Shown: positions 53,701-64,000 of the stretch, piece by piece
Layout: every line of letters begins with the position of its first letter
How positions within the stretch are numbered: the stretch's first letter is position 1
Source: Streptomyces sp. SCUT-3
GTDB taxonomy: Bacteria; Actinomycetota; Actinomycetes; Streptomycetales; Streptomycetaceae
Length of the DNA stretch: 64,000 nucleotides
Reading direction: 5' to 3'
NCBI RefSeq assembly: GCF_014083985.1
Contig: NZ_CP046907.1
Location: forward strand, 2,832,001-2,896,000
The notes under the pieces: generated by a model
What the model saw: only the letters and a program-made list of their open reading frames with translations
What the model was told of the DNA's origin: nothing
The model's database searches: none
Position numbers and translations under genes: made by a program

Positions 53701-54579
53701 GTGACCCGCAAGTCTGCCTCCCTGACCAAGGGATGCACTACTGCCCAGCTGAGGCATGACGGGCGCGCCGCGGCCGACCGGACCAGGGACGGGGTACGGC
53801 ACGCCGTGGAGGTGGTGATTCCGTACGCCGAGGCGGCCCGCGGCGCCGCCGCCCACTACACGGACGAGGCCCGCCAGCACCTGGCGCCCAAGGTCGCGTC
53901 CGCCGTCGACCAGGCCCGCCGCACGACCCGCACCCAGCTGGACACCCGCGTGGTGCCGCTGCTGGAACAGGCCCGGGAGGCGGTCCCGCCGAAGGTCGAG
54001 CACGCCGTGGAGAGCGCGGCCCAGCAGACCCGGAGGACGGTCCGCCAGGCCGCCGACCACGCCCTGCCGCTGGTGGAGAGCGCCGTCGCCGCCACCGTCG
54101 CCGCCACCGTCCCGGTCCGCGACGAGGCAGTCACCCGCAGCGCCGCCGCACTGGCGGCACTGCGCGGCGGCGTGACGGCCGAGGAGATCGAGCAGCTCGT
54201 CCGCAGGCACCGGCGGCGGGAGCGCAACGGGCGGTTCGCCAAGCGCCTGCTGGCCGTCGGCGCACTGGCCGGCGGCGCCTGGGCCGCCTGGAACTGGTGG
54301 AACCGGCAGACCACCCCCGACTGGCTCGTGGAGGCCCCCGCCCCCACCGAACTCGGTGACCGCTCCCCGCAGGGCGCCACGTCGACCCGGGCCGGGCTGG
54401 AAGCGGTGGACGGCTCCGGCCCGGCGGCCGCCACGGGCGCCACGGAGGCCGGCGCCATGGCCGAACAGGCCGAGGAGAACCGCGCCGAGGCGATCGCGGA
54501 GGCCGAGAGGACCCAGGCCGAGGCCGCCGAGAAGGCCCGGAAGGAGCACGAGGAGGGTGAGGAGGGCGAACGGCCCTGA
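53701..54579 (+). CDS. DUF5324 family helical protein
   Basis: A 292-aa protein. Residues about 20-160 are Ala/Val/Glu/Arg amphipathic helices ([20 protein letters not shown]) like the YtxH/apolipoprotein-type stress proteins; [20 protein letters not shown] leads into a single hydrophobic helix ([15 protein letters not shown], about 182-197); the C-terminus is a Glu/Ala coiled coil. GTG start 53701 follows GAGGAGG. The role is unknown; a membrane-associated stress protein is one possibility. Confidence 0.85.
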   Translation: MTRKSASLTKGCTTAQLRHDGRAAADRTRDGVRHAVEVVIPYAEAARGAAAHYTDEARQHLAPKVASAVDQARRTTRTQLDTRVVPLLEQAREAVPPKVEHAVESAAQQTRRTVRQAADHALPLVESAVAATVAATVPVRDEAVTRSAAALAALRGGVTAEEIEQLVRRHRRRERNGRFAKRLLAVGALAGGAWAAWNWWNRQTTPDWLVEAPAPTELGDRSPQGATSTRAGLEAVDGSGPAAATGATEAGAMAEQAEENRAEAIAEAERTQAEAAEKARKEHEEGEEGERP

Positions 54580-54620
54580 CCGCCGCGCGGTCCGGGTGCC
54601 GGACCGCGGGAAGCACGACA

Positions 54621-54648
54621 GCGCGGGACCGCCGGGGCGGTCCCGCGC
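54621..54648. terminator. Hairpin between DUF5324 gene and tRNA-Ala
   Basis: GCGCGGGACCG (54621-54631) pairs with CGGTCCCGCGC (54638-54648) around CCGGGG. It serves the DUF5324 gene on the plus strand and tRNA-Ala on the minus strand. Confidence 0.8.
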
Positions 54649-54658
54649 TGCTGCGGTG

Positions 54659-54731
54659 TGGAGCCTAGGGGAGTCGAACCCCTGACATCCGCCATGCAAA
54701 GACGGCGCTCTACCAACTGAGCTAAGGCCCC
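54659..54731 (-). tRNA. tRNA-Ala (TGC)
   Basis: A 73-nt tRNA. Acceptor GGGGCCT/AGGCTCC with one G-T pair, anticodon loop TTTGCAT (anticodon TGC), T arm AGGGGTTCGACTCCCCT; discriminator A. No encoded CCA is seen. Confidence 0.96.
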
Positions 54732-54782
54732 TCGGCGACCGCGGGGCGATCGCCGGAACCAGGGTACCGGGTGCGGGGAGGA

Positions 54783-54840
54783 TTCCCGACCGGGTATCCG
54801 CTTCCGTAGGATGGTTTGCGGATGTTCGCAAGCGCAAACC
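54783..54840 (+). promoter_or_regulatory. Promoter and candidate autoregulatory operator of the HTH gene
   Basis: A possible promoter is TTCCCG (54783-54788), 18 bases, TAGGAT (54807-54812). Just after the -10 box lies TTTGC (54815-54819) and, one helical turn on, the 14-bp dyad TTCGC-AAGC-GCAAA (54825-54838). The outer GGTTTGCG/CGCAAACC (54813-54820 and 54833-54840) is an 8-bp inverted repeat as well. The same dyad class occurs at 59822-59856. Confidence 0.5.
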
Positions 54841-54880
54841 GGCGTGGCCGACCGCGCCGGGCCCGCATCGAGGAGCCCTC

Positions 54881-55423
54881 ATGGAATCGCCGACCACCGA
54901 TGCCGCCACCCGTGCCCGGGAGCTCCAGCGCAGCTGGTACGGAGAACCGCTGGGCGACCTCTTCCGCCGGCTCATCGCCGACCTCGGCCTCAACCAGGCC
55001 AAGCTCGCCGGCGTCCTGGGGCTGTCCGCCCCCATGCTGTCGCAGCTGATGAGCGGCAACCGGGCCAAGATCGGCAACCCGGCCGTCGTCCAGCGCCTCC
55101 AGGCGCTGCAGGACCTCGCCGCCCAGGTCTGCGACGGCAGCGCCACCGCCGCCGACGCCACCGCCCGCATGGACGAGATCCGCCAGTCGGCCGTCTCGGT
55201 GCTCAACCCCACCAGCAGCACCGCCGTCCCCAACGCCTCCCCGACACGCCGGGTCGTGCGCGAGATCCAGTTCCTCCTGCGCTCCCTGGCCTCGGCCCAG
55301 GAGCTGTTGAAGGCGGCAGACGCCCTCGCGGCGGACCATCACGAACTGGCAGAGTTCTTGCGTGTCTACGGTGCCGGTCGCACCGACGACGCGGTGGCCC
55401 ACTACGAGGCCCACCAGAGCTGA
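54881..55423 (+). CDS. Helix-turn-helix DNA-binding protein
   Basis: A 180-aa protein. The HTH is at about residues 22-65 ([40 protein letters not shown]), a Cro/C1-like fold that differs from the DUF5753 class; the rest is helical ([20 protein letters not shown]). ATG 54881 follows GGAGCCCTC. It precedes the kinase gene by 35 bases and is probably co-transcribed with it. TTYGC-N4-GCAAR dyads in front of it and in front of the facing operon suggest it controls both. Confidence 0.9.
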   Translation: MESPTTDAATRARELQRSWYGEPLGDLFRRLIADLGLNQAKLAGVLGLSAPMLSQLMSGNRAKIGNPAVVQRLQALQDLAAQVCDGSATAADATARMDEIRQSAVSVLNPTSSTAVPNASPTRRVVREIQFLLRSLASAQELLKAADALAADHHELAEFLRVYGAGRTDDAVAHYEAHQS

Positions 55424-55458
55424 CGGTTGCAGGCCAGATCAAGGGCGGTCACGGCAGG

Positions 55459-56772
<1,314 letters not shown>

Positions 56773-56794
56773 CCGCCCGGCCCGCCACCCGGTC

Positions 56795-56837
56795 ACCGTC
56801 GGCCGGGCCGGACGGCCGGGCCGGGACGGCCGACGGT
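56795..56837. terminator. Hairpin between kinase gene and the exported-protein operon
   Basis: ACCGTCGGCC (56795-56804) pairs with GGCCGACGGT (56828-56837); inner GGCCGG/CCGGCC repeats can extend the structure. It lies in the 64-bp gap between convergent genes and its right arm touches the stop codon of the next one. Confidence 0.55.
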
Positions 56838-58429
56838 CACCAGCCGCCCGAGGAGCCGGTGCCGCCGGACGAACCGGGGCTCCCTGACGAACCGGTGCCG
56901 CCGGAGGAGCCGGTCCCGCCGTCCGGCTCCCCGCCCGTGCCCCCGTCACCGCCGCCCTGCGCCGCGGGGCCGGGGCCCGGCACGCCCCCGGGCGCCGGGC
57001 CGGGGAAGAACACCGGGCCGGGGAGGGACGCCTGCCCGGGCACGGACGCCCGGCCCGGGAGGGACGCCTGGTCGGGCGGGGGCGGCGGGGGGCCGGGGCG
57101 TCGTGCGGCCAGCAGGGACCACAGGCCCAGGCCGAGCACGAGCACGGTGCCCACTCCGATCCCGCCGAACGCCAGCACCTTCATCGTCGTCCGGTCGGCG
57201 CCGGCGGCTCCGGCGGCCCCGTCGGGTCCGTCGGGCCCGTCCCCGGCGCCGCCGTCGCCGGCGACCCCGAAGCCCGCGTCGAGCGCGTCCCCCGCGTAGC
57301 CGGGCCCGTCGGCCCTCTCGCCCCGCACCTGCACCCGCAGGGTGACGTCCACCGTCCCGTCCGGGCCCACGGTGCCCACCGTGTCGGGGCGGAGCGTGAC
57401 GGCCAGGTAGTACCAGCCGGCGAAGCCGAAGGGCCGCGCCGCGGAGGAGGTGGCGAACCGGTTGCGGTAGGCCACCGGCACGGTCCGCACGCCGATCCCG
57501 ATCAGGTCGCCCCGGTACAGTTCCGCCTCCTCCACCGCCCTGCCGCGCACGGTGTTGTACAGCCGCAGGCCGACGCCCGTGGGGACCGCTTTCCCGGTCC
57601 CGCCGGGGGAGGCCGCGAACTCGGCGTCGGCGAAGAGCTGTTGGCCCCAGTCCAGCGCCACCCGGTAGAAGCGGGTCTCGCCGGGCTGCAGGCTTCCCTC
57701 GTACGCCCCCGTGCCGACGAGGGCGGCGGAGTCGAACCCGGTGCCGCCCTGCCGTGCGACGGCCGCCGCCCGGGGAGGTTCCGGTGTGGTGCCGACCTCC
57801 GTCTCCTGCGGCCCGGGACGGGCGTCCTCCACCAGCCCCGGCTCGGACATGTAGCGGATGGCGAGCGGCCAGGCGGCCGGGTCGGAGGACGCCGCCTGCC
57901 GCCGGGCGACCGAGAGCAGGTAGGTGCCCGCCCGGGTGCAGTCGCCCGCGGCGCGCTGCGGGTCGATCGTGCGGGAGACGGCGTCGCCGACGGGGTGGAC
58001 GGCGCCCCGGCGCCCGGTGACGGGCTCGGCCGCGTCGCACACCCGCCCGCTGCGCGTCCTCAGCTCCAGCCGCAGGCCGTCCCCCTGGGACGTGGTGGCC
58101 CGCGGGTCCGGGACGCCGAAGACGGAGAGGTGGTCGCTGGAGGTGCCGTCCAGCTCCAGCCGGTAGTACACGGTCCGGCCGGGTTCGAGGCTGTCGGTGT
58201 AGCGGCCCGGCTCCAGGGGCGGGGCGTCCTCCGGCGACGCGGCCCCCTCCACCCGCGTCCCGCCCGGCTGCCACACCTCCGCGGCGGGGACGGCGGGGAC
58301 GGCGGGGGCCGCCGCAGCGGCCCGGGCGGCGGGCAGACCCGCGGGCAGGACCGCCGCCGCGACGAGCACCGCTCCCACCACCGCCCGCGCCGGTCCGCGC
58401 GTCCCGGCATTCCTCGTCCGCGTTCTCAT
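56837..58429 (-). CDS. Exported membrane-anchored protein, paralogue 2
   Basis: A 530-aa protein with an N-terminal signal peptide (residues 1-41, VVGAVLVAAAVLPAGLPAAR), two similar beta-rich halves each with a Gly/Pro start (EPGRYTDSLEPGRTVYYRLE and YEGSLQPGETRFYRVALDWG), a transmembrane helix at about 415-440 (LAFGGIGVGTVLVLGLGLWS) and a cytoplasmic Pro/Gly tail ending in GTGSSGG repeats. The RFYRVxLxWGQxL block is shared with the neighbour at 58426. The halves look like carbohydrate- or wall-binding jelly-roll folds, but I do not recognise a named family. ATG overlaps the neighbour's stop (ATGA). Confidence 0.85.
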   Translation of the reverse strand: MRTRTRNAGTRGPARAVVGAVLVAAAVLPAGLPAARAAAAAPAVPAVPAAEVWQPGGTRVEGAASPEDAPPLEPGRYTDSLEPGRTVYYRLELDGTSSDHLSVFGVPDPRATTSQGDGLRLELRTRSGRVCDAAEPVTGRRGAVHPVGDAVSRTIDPQRAAGDCTRAGTYLLSVARRQAASSDPAAWPLAIRYMSEPGLVEDARPGPQETEVGTTPEPPRAAAVARQGGTGFDSAALVGTGAYEGSLQPGETRFYRVALDWGQQLFADAEFAASPGGTGKAVPTGVGLRLYNTVRGRAVEEAELYRGDLIGIGVRTVPVAYRNRFATSSAARPFGFAGWYYLAVTLRPDTVGTVGPDGTVDVTLRVQVRGERADGPGYAGDALDAGFGVAGDGGAGDGPDGPDGAAGAAGADRTTMKVLAFGGIGVGTVLVLGLGLWSLLAARRPGPPPPPPDQASLPGRASVPGQASLPGPVFFPGPAPGGVPGPGPAAQGGGDGGTGGEPDGGTGSSGGTGSSGSPGSSGGTGSSGGW

Positions 58430-59799
58430 CTTCCGACTCCCGGGCCCTCGTACGCCGAACGCTGCCGCAGCGCGGCCAGCGCGGCGAAGGTCGCCAGTAC
58501 GAGACCGGCCGCACCGAGGGCGGCCGCCACGATCATGAATCCTCTCCCGGCGGAGGGCGCCGTGTCGCCCGCCTTCGCGGAATCGGCCTCCGGCGCGTCG
58601 GATCCCGCGGCGGCCGGCGCCCGCTGCTGCGGCCCGGCCAGCTCCTCCCCGAGCACGCTCACCCGCAGCACCACGGGCAGTGCGGCGGAGGTGCGCGGCT
58701 TCGCGCCGGGCTCCCAGGACACCGCGAGGTAGTAGTCGCCCGAGGACCTCACCGACGCCACCGACCGCTGCTCGTCCCACCGGTTGGCCCAGGCGACCGG
58801 CACCGTCCCGCCGGCGACGAGGACCCGGTCGTCCGGCTGCGCCCCCGGTCCCCGCGCCCCGGAGACCCGGGCCCGGCCCGGCGAGTAGACCGACGCGCGG
58901 ACCCGGGGGGACGCCGGGCGGTCCGGCCCCGCCGGTCCGCCGGACTCCACGGTGTAGCGCAGCCGCTGCCCCCAGCCCAGGCGGATCCGGTAGAAGCGGG
59001 TGCGGGCGGGGAGCACCTCGTCGCGCCACTCCCCCGGGCCGATCCTCCGGGCGTCGTTGAACCCGCTGCCGCCCCCGGCCGGCACCGCCGTCCCGCCGCG
59101 GGGACCGCCGGCCCTCCCGGGGCGGGAACCGCCGGGGCGGGGGCCGTCCTCCGGGCGGGGGCCGCCGTCGGGGCCGGACGCCGCCCTGTCCGGCCGTGCC
59201 CCCTCGGTTCCCATGCGCAGCTCCAGCGGCCAGCGGTCCCGGTCCGGGCCGTGCCCGGCGACGCGGGTGACGGACAGCAGGTACCGCCCCTTCCGGTCGC
59301 AGGTGGGGCTGTCGCCGGCCCCGGGGACCCGGCTGACGGCCGCGGTGAGCACCCCAACACCCTCGTCGCGCCCGAAGCGGGCGGCGGCGGTGCCGCAGGT
59401 GTAGGCGTACTCGTCGGCGCGGCGCAGCCGCAGGTCCAGGCCGTCGCCGGAGGCGACGGCGGAACCGGACCGGGGCACGGCGGTGGCGGACAGGTCGGCG
59501 GCCGAGGAGGCGTCCAGTTCGGCCGCGTACCAGCGGGTCTCCCCCGGGCCGATGGTGTCCAGGTACTGGCCGGGCCCGATCTCGGGGGCCTGCGAGCCGC
59601 GGCCGCCGCCGGCCACCTTCTCGCCCACGAAGCGGTAGGCGTGCCCGGTCACCGCCGGACCGCTCGCGGGGGCCGCCCGGACCGGGGTGTGCGGTGCCGC
59701 TCCCGACGCCCGCGCGGGGCCCGTGGCGGCGAGGGCCGCCCCGGCGAGCAGCACGCCCAGGACGGCGGTCGTCCCCGCACGTCGGCGTGGTCGGTGCAT
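58426..59799 (-). CDS. Exported membrane-anchored protein, paralogue 1
   Basis: A 457-aa protein: signal peptide (1-32, AVLGVLLAGAALAATGPARA), first beta half (EIGPGQYLDTIGPGETRWYA), a Gly/Arg/Pro linker, second half (RTRFYRIRLGWGQRLRYTVE), a transmembrane helix at about 418-441 (FMIVAAALGAAGLVLATFAA) and a short cytoplasmic tail. Same plan as the next gene, so the two arose by tandem duplication. ATG 59799 follows GGGAGGGG. The promoter upstream has two TTYGC-N4-GCAAR dyads. Function unknown. Confidence 0.85.
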   Translation of the reverse strand: MHRPRRRAGTTAVLGVLLAGAALAATGPARASGAAPHTPVRAAPASGPAVTGHAYRFVGEKVAGGGRGSQAPEIGPGQYLDTIGPGETRWYAAELDASSAADLSATAVPRSGSAVASGDGLDLRLRRADEYAYTCGTAAARFGRDEGVGVLTAAVSRVPGAGDSPTCDRKGRYLLSVTRVAGHGPDRDRWPLELRMGTEGARPDRAASGPDGGPRPEDGPRPGGSRPGRAGGPRGGTAVPAGGGSGFNDARRIGPGEWRDEVLPARTRFYRIRLGWGQRLRYTVESGGPAGPDRPASPRVRASVYSPGRARVSGARGPGAQPDDRVLVAGGTVPVAWANRWDEQRSVASVRSSGDYYLAVSWEPGAKPRTSAALPVVLRVSVLGEELAGPQQRAPAAAGSDAPEADSAKAGDTAPSAGRGFMIVAAALGAAGLVLATFAALAALRQRSAYEGPGVGR

Positions 59800-59821
59800 C
59801 GTCTGTTTCCCCTCCCTGGGC

Positions 59822-59856
59822 TTTGCTAAAGCAAGTTATAAATTTGCTGACGCAAA
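59822..59856 (-). promoter_or_regulatory. Promoter with two dyads of the exported-protein operon
   Basis: TTTGC-TGAC-GCAAA (59843-59856) and TTTGC-TAAA-GCAAG (59822-59835) are 14-bp dyads 21 bases apart, two turns of the helix. Between them, on the minus strand, is TATAAC (59835-59840), a good -10 box, so a bound repressor would cover the core promoter. The stretch is AT-rich against its surroundings. Confidence 0.6.
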
Positions 59857-59900
59857 CTCAAGGGGGCGCGGTCACGTTCCTGAAACAGCCTCCGTAAACA

Positions 59901-59935
59901 CCACGGCCCCGCCCGGCGTGCGGGCGGGGCCGTGG
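59901..59935 (-). terminator. Terminator hairpin after DLW-39 gene
   Basis: CCACGGCCCCGCCCG (59901-59915) pairs perfectly with CGGGCGGGGCCGTGG (59921-59935) around GCGTG: a 15-bp stem. It lies just after the DLW-39 stop. Confidence 0.8.
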
Positions 59936-59949
59936 ACCGTGACGGTCTT

Positions 59950-60090
59950 TCAGGCATTCGCACCGGAACCTGCGGACACGGAGTCGGTCGCCTCCGTCCA
60001 CAGGTCCTGCTCGGCGCGGTCAGCCTGGATCTGGCGGTAGACCAGCAGACCACCGACAGCTGCCAGTACGACCAGGAGAAGCTTCTTCAC
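59950..60090 (-). CDS. DLW-39 family small protein
   Basis: A 46-aa protein from GTG 60090 with GAGG before it. It starts MKKLLLVVLAAVGGLLVYRQ (one hydrophobic helix) and has the family-defining DLW tripeptide in EQDLWTEATD. Found only in actinobacteria, usually near gyrA, as here. Function unknown. Confidence 0.9.
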   Translation of the reverse strand: MKKLLLVVLAAVGGLLVYRQIQADRAEQDLWTEATDSVSAGSGANA

Positions 60091-60169
60091 CGCGCGACCT
60101 CGACCTTCTTGCGTCTTTTGGGATGGGCCGGGAAACCTGCGCCCGATGATACACACCGGGGTAACGCGA

Positions 60170-60199
60170 AAACCCCGGACAGGTGACTGTCCGGGGTTT
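60170..60199 (-). terminator. Terminator hairpin after tRNA-Ile
   Basis: AAACCCCGGACA (60170-60181) and TGTCCGGGGTTT (60188-60199) form a perfect 12-bp stem around a six-base loop. On the minus strand the arm ends in TTTT. Confidence 0.85.
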
Positions 60200-60207
60200 C
60201 TCCGCGG

Positions 60208-60281
60208 TGGGGCTAACAGGACTTGAACCTGTGGCCTCTTCCTTATCAGGGAAGCGCTCTAACCGTCTGAGCTATAGCCCC
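60208..60281 (-). tRNA. tRNA-Ile (GAT)
   Basis: A 74-nt tRNA. Acceptor GGGGCTA/TAGCCCC, anticodon loop CTGATAA (anticodon GAT), T arm ACAGGTTCAAGTCCTGT; discriminator A. No encoded CCA (the sequence continues ACC). Confidence 0.96.
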
Positions 60282-60329
60282 GCGCTGCACCGAAAGATTA
60301 GCGCACCGGAGGCGTACAGCCAAAATCGG

Positions 60330-61052
60330 CTACTCGTCCTCCGCCAGCGTCAGCTCCACGCCGCCCGCGAAGCCCGCCGAGATGTTGTAGACGAACGCCC
60401 CCAGCGTGGCCAGCGCCGTCAGCAGCACCACGTCGATCACCGCGACGATCGACGTGAACAGCAGCACCCGCGACAGCGACAGGAAGCCCTCCAGGTCGAA
60501 CCCGCCGTCCGTCCCGGAGCCCGTCGCCTCGCTGATGGTGCCGCCGACCGTGGCGAAGACGCCCATCGCGTCCATCACCGTCCACAGCACGGCGACCGCC
60601 ACGACCGTGCACACGCCCAGCGCCACGGACAGCAGGAAGCTGACCTTCATCACCGACCACGGGTCCGCCTTGGCGACCCGCAGCCGCGCCTTGCGGGTGC
60701 GCGGCGCGGTGCGCGCCGCGACCGCCGGCCGCGGCCGCCTGGCCCCGCCGCGGCCGCCGTGCGTCTCCGGGGCCCCGTAGGACTGCCCGGCGCCCCCCTG
60801 GGTGTCGCCGCCGCCGTAGGACGACGGGGCGTCGTACTGCTGCCCGCTCTGGTCCTGCGGCGGCAGGTAAGCCTGCGGCGGACGGTGCGGCTGCGCACCC
60901 TGGTGCGCCGGGCGGGCGTCGGTCACGGTTCCCCCTTGGTACGACGGGCCGCCGTGGGCGGCCTGGCCACGGGCGCCGCCGGTTCCGGCGACGGCCTCCT
61001 GATGACGGTCGGGACCGGCCCCGCCGGGCAGGGCGCCCGTGGCTCCACTCAC
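60330..61052 (-). CDS. DUF3566 membrane protein
   Basis: A 240-aa protein with a long Gly/Gln/Pro-rich cytoplasmic N-terminus, an Arg-rich boundary, and the DUF3566 domain at about 115-240: VMKVSFLLSVALGVCTVVAV, a polar loop and VLLFTSIVAVIDVVLLTALA (two helices). GTG start at 61052, three bases after gyrA's stop; likely co-transcribed. DUF3566 proteins follow gyrA across actinobacteria and are sometimes linked to cell shape; the role is unknown. Confidence 0.92.
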   Translation of the reverse strand: MSGATGALPGGAGPDRHQEAVAGTGGARGQAAHGGPSYQGGTVTDARPAHQGAQPHRPPQAYLPPQDQSGQQYDAPSSYGGGDTQGGAGQSYGAPETHGGRGGARRPRPAVAARTAPRTRKARLRVAKADPWSVMKVSFLLSVALGVCTVVAVAVLWTVMDAMGVFATVGGTISEATGSGTDGGFDLEGFLSLSRVLLFTSIVAVIDVVLLTALATLGAFVYNISAGFAGGVELTLAEDE

Positions 61053-61055
61053 GAC

Positions 61056-63650
<2,595 letters not shown>

Positions 63651-63690
63651 TACTGGTCAGAGTCCTTTCACGCTGCGGCGCTCGGCCGGC

Positions 63691-64000
63691 TCAGATGTCG
63701 AGGAAGCGAACGTCCTTGGCGTTCCGCTGGATGAAGGAACGACGGGCCTCGACGTCCTCGCCCATCAGCACCGAGAACAGCTCGTCGGCCTGCGCCGCGT
63801 CGTCCAGGGTCACCTGGCCCAGCACCCGGTGCTCCACGTCCATCGTGGTCACCCGCAGCTCCTCGGCGTTCATCTCGCCCAGACCCTTGAAGCGCTGCAC
63901 CGAGTCGTCCCTGATGCGCTTGCCGTTCTGGCGGCCCAGCTCGATCAGGGCGTCCCGCTCCCGGTCGGAGTACGCGTACTCGAAGTCGTCCTTGCCCCAC
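63691..64000 (-). CDS. gyrB: DNA gyrase subunit B (3' end only)
   Basis: The last 103 codons of gyrB; the start lies beyond the right edge. [20 protein letters not shown] is the end of the TOPRIM-associated region, and [16 protein letters not shown] is the conserved C-terminus. The gap to gyrA is 40 bases, a typical gyrB-gyrA operon. oriC would be expected a few kilobases further right. Confidence 0.95.
   Translation of the reverse strand, partial: WGKDDFEYAYSDRERDALIELGRQNGKRIRDDSVQRFKGLGEMNAEELRVTTMDVEHRVLGQVTLDDAAQADELFSVLMGEDVEARRSFIQRNAKDVRFLDI

Overview
The window is a 64-kb piece of a very GC-rich actinobacterial chromosome, almost certainly a Streptomyces or a close relative. The support is the strong third-position GC bias, the many GTG starts, and a gene order (gyrB-gyrA-DUF3566-tRNA-Ile, tRNA-Ala, cyclophilin, rhomboid, crgA, trpG/pabA, sortases, pknB-pbpA-ftsW-pstP-fhaB-fhaA, tRNA-Leu) that matches the oriC-proximal core known from Streptomyces. 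The right edge cuts gyrB; the origin itself would lie just beyond it. No insertion sequence, prophage or CRISPR array was seen.

Layout, left to right. 1-5.7 kb: a truncated XRE/DUF5753 regulator with a divergent ATPase-fold partner, a nitrilase-family hydrolase, a mycothiol-dependent isomerase-like protein, and an FCD-type GntR regulator with an MFS transporter. 5.7-9.3 kb: a branched-chain 2-oxoacid dehydrogenase operon (E1 alpha, E1 beta, E2). 9.7-16 kb: a phosphotransferase, two divergent paralogous Ser/Thr kinases, the proteasome activator Bpa and a PadR regulator. 16-20.8 kb: a quinone oxidoreductase and a MobA-DUF6457-MoeA-K+ channel operon. 20.9-25.2 kb: a second bkd operon with its divergent Lrp/AsnC regulator. 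25.3-38 kb: TetR, SpoU methyltransferase, an unrecognised DNA-binding-like protein beside a DnaA-box cluster, an HTTM/DUF5819 pair, rhodanese, a J-domain-like protein, DUF2252, a frameshifted PAS-GAF-SpoIIE-HATPase protein, and a divergent MarR/membrane-protein pair.

38-46.7 kb is the cell-envelope signalling operon: FhaA, FhaB, PP2C phosphatase, SEDS protein, class B PBP and PASTA kinase, ended by a 19-bp terminator hairpin. Facing it are two class E sortases, a trpG/pabA-type amidotransferase, a 58-aa membrane protein and a DUF881 protein, then crgA, a second DnaA-box cluster, rhomboid protease and cyclophilin. 54.7-60 kb holds a compact cassette of an HTH regulator, a membrane-anchored kinase and two paralogous exported membrane-anchored proteins. 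DLW-39, tRNA-Ile, DUF3566, gyrA and the end of gyrB close the window.

The most interesting non-annotated signals are: a shared 14-bp dyad (TTYGC-N4-GCAAR) at both outer promoters of the 54.8-59.8 kb cassette; two clusters of DnaA boxes; a shared TACC(C/G)ATTGT core upstream of both bkd operons; five basic GGRAARRRAA-type repeats in one sortase; a tandem duplication over the functional C-terminus of Bpa; a 12-His insertion in MoeA; and a frameshift in a C5 run inside a stress-signalling phosphatase.
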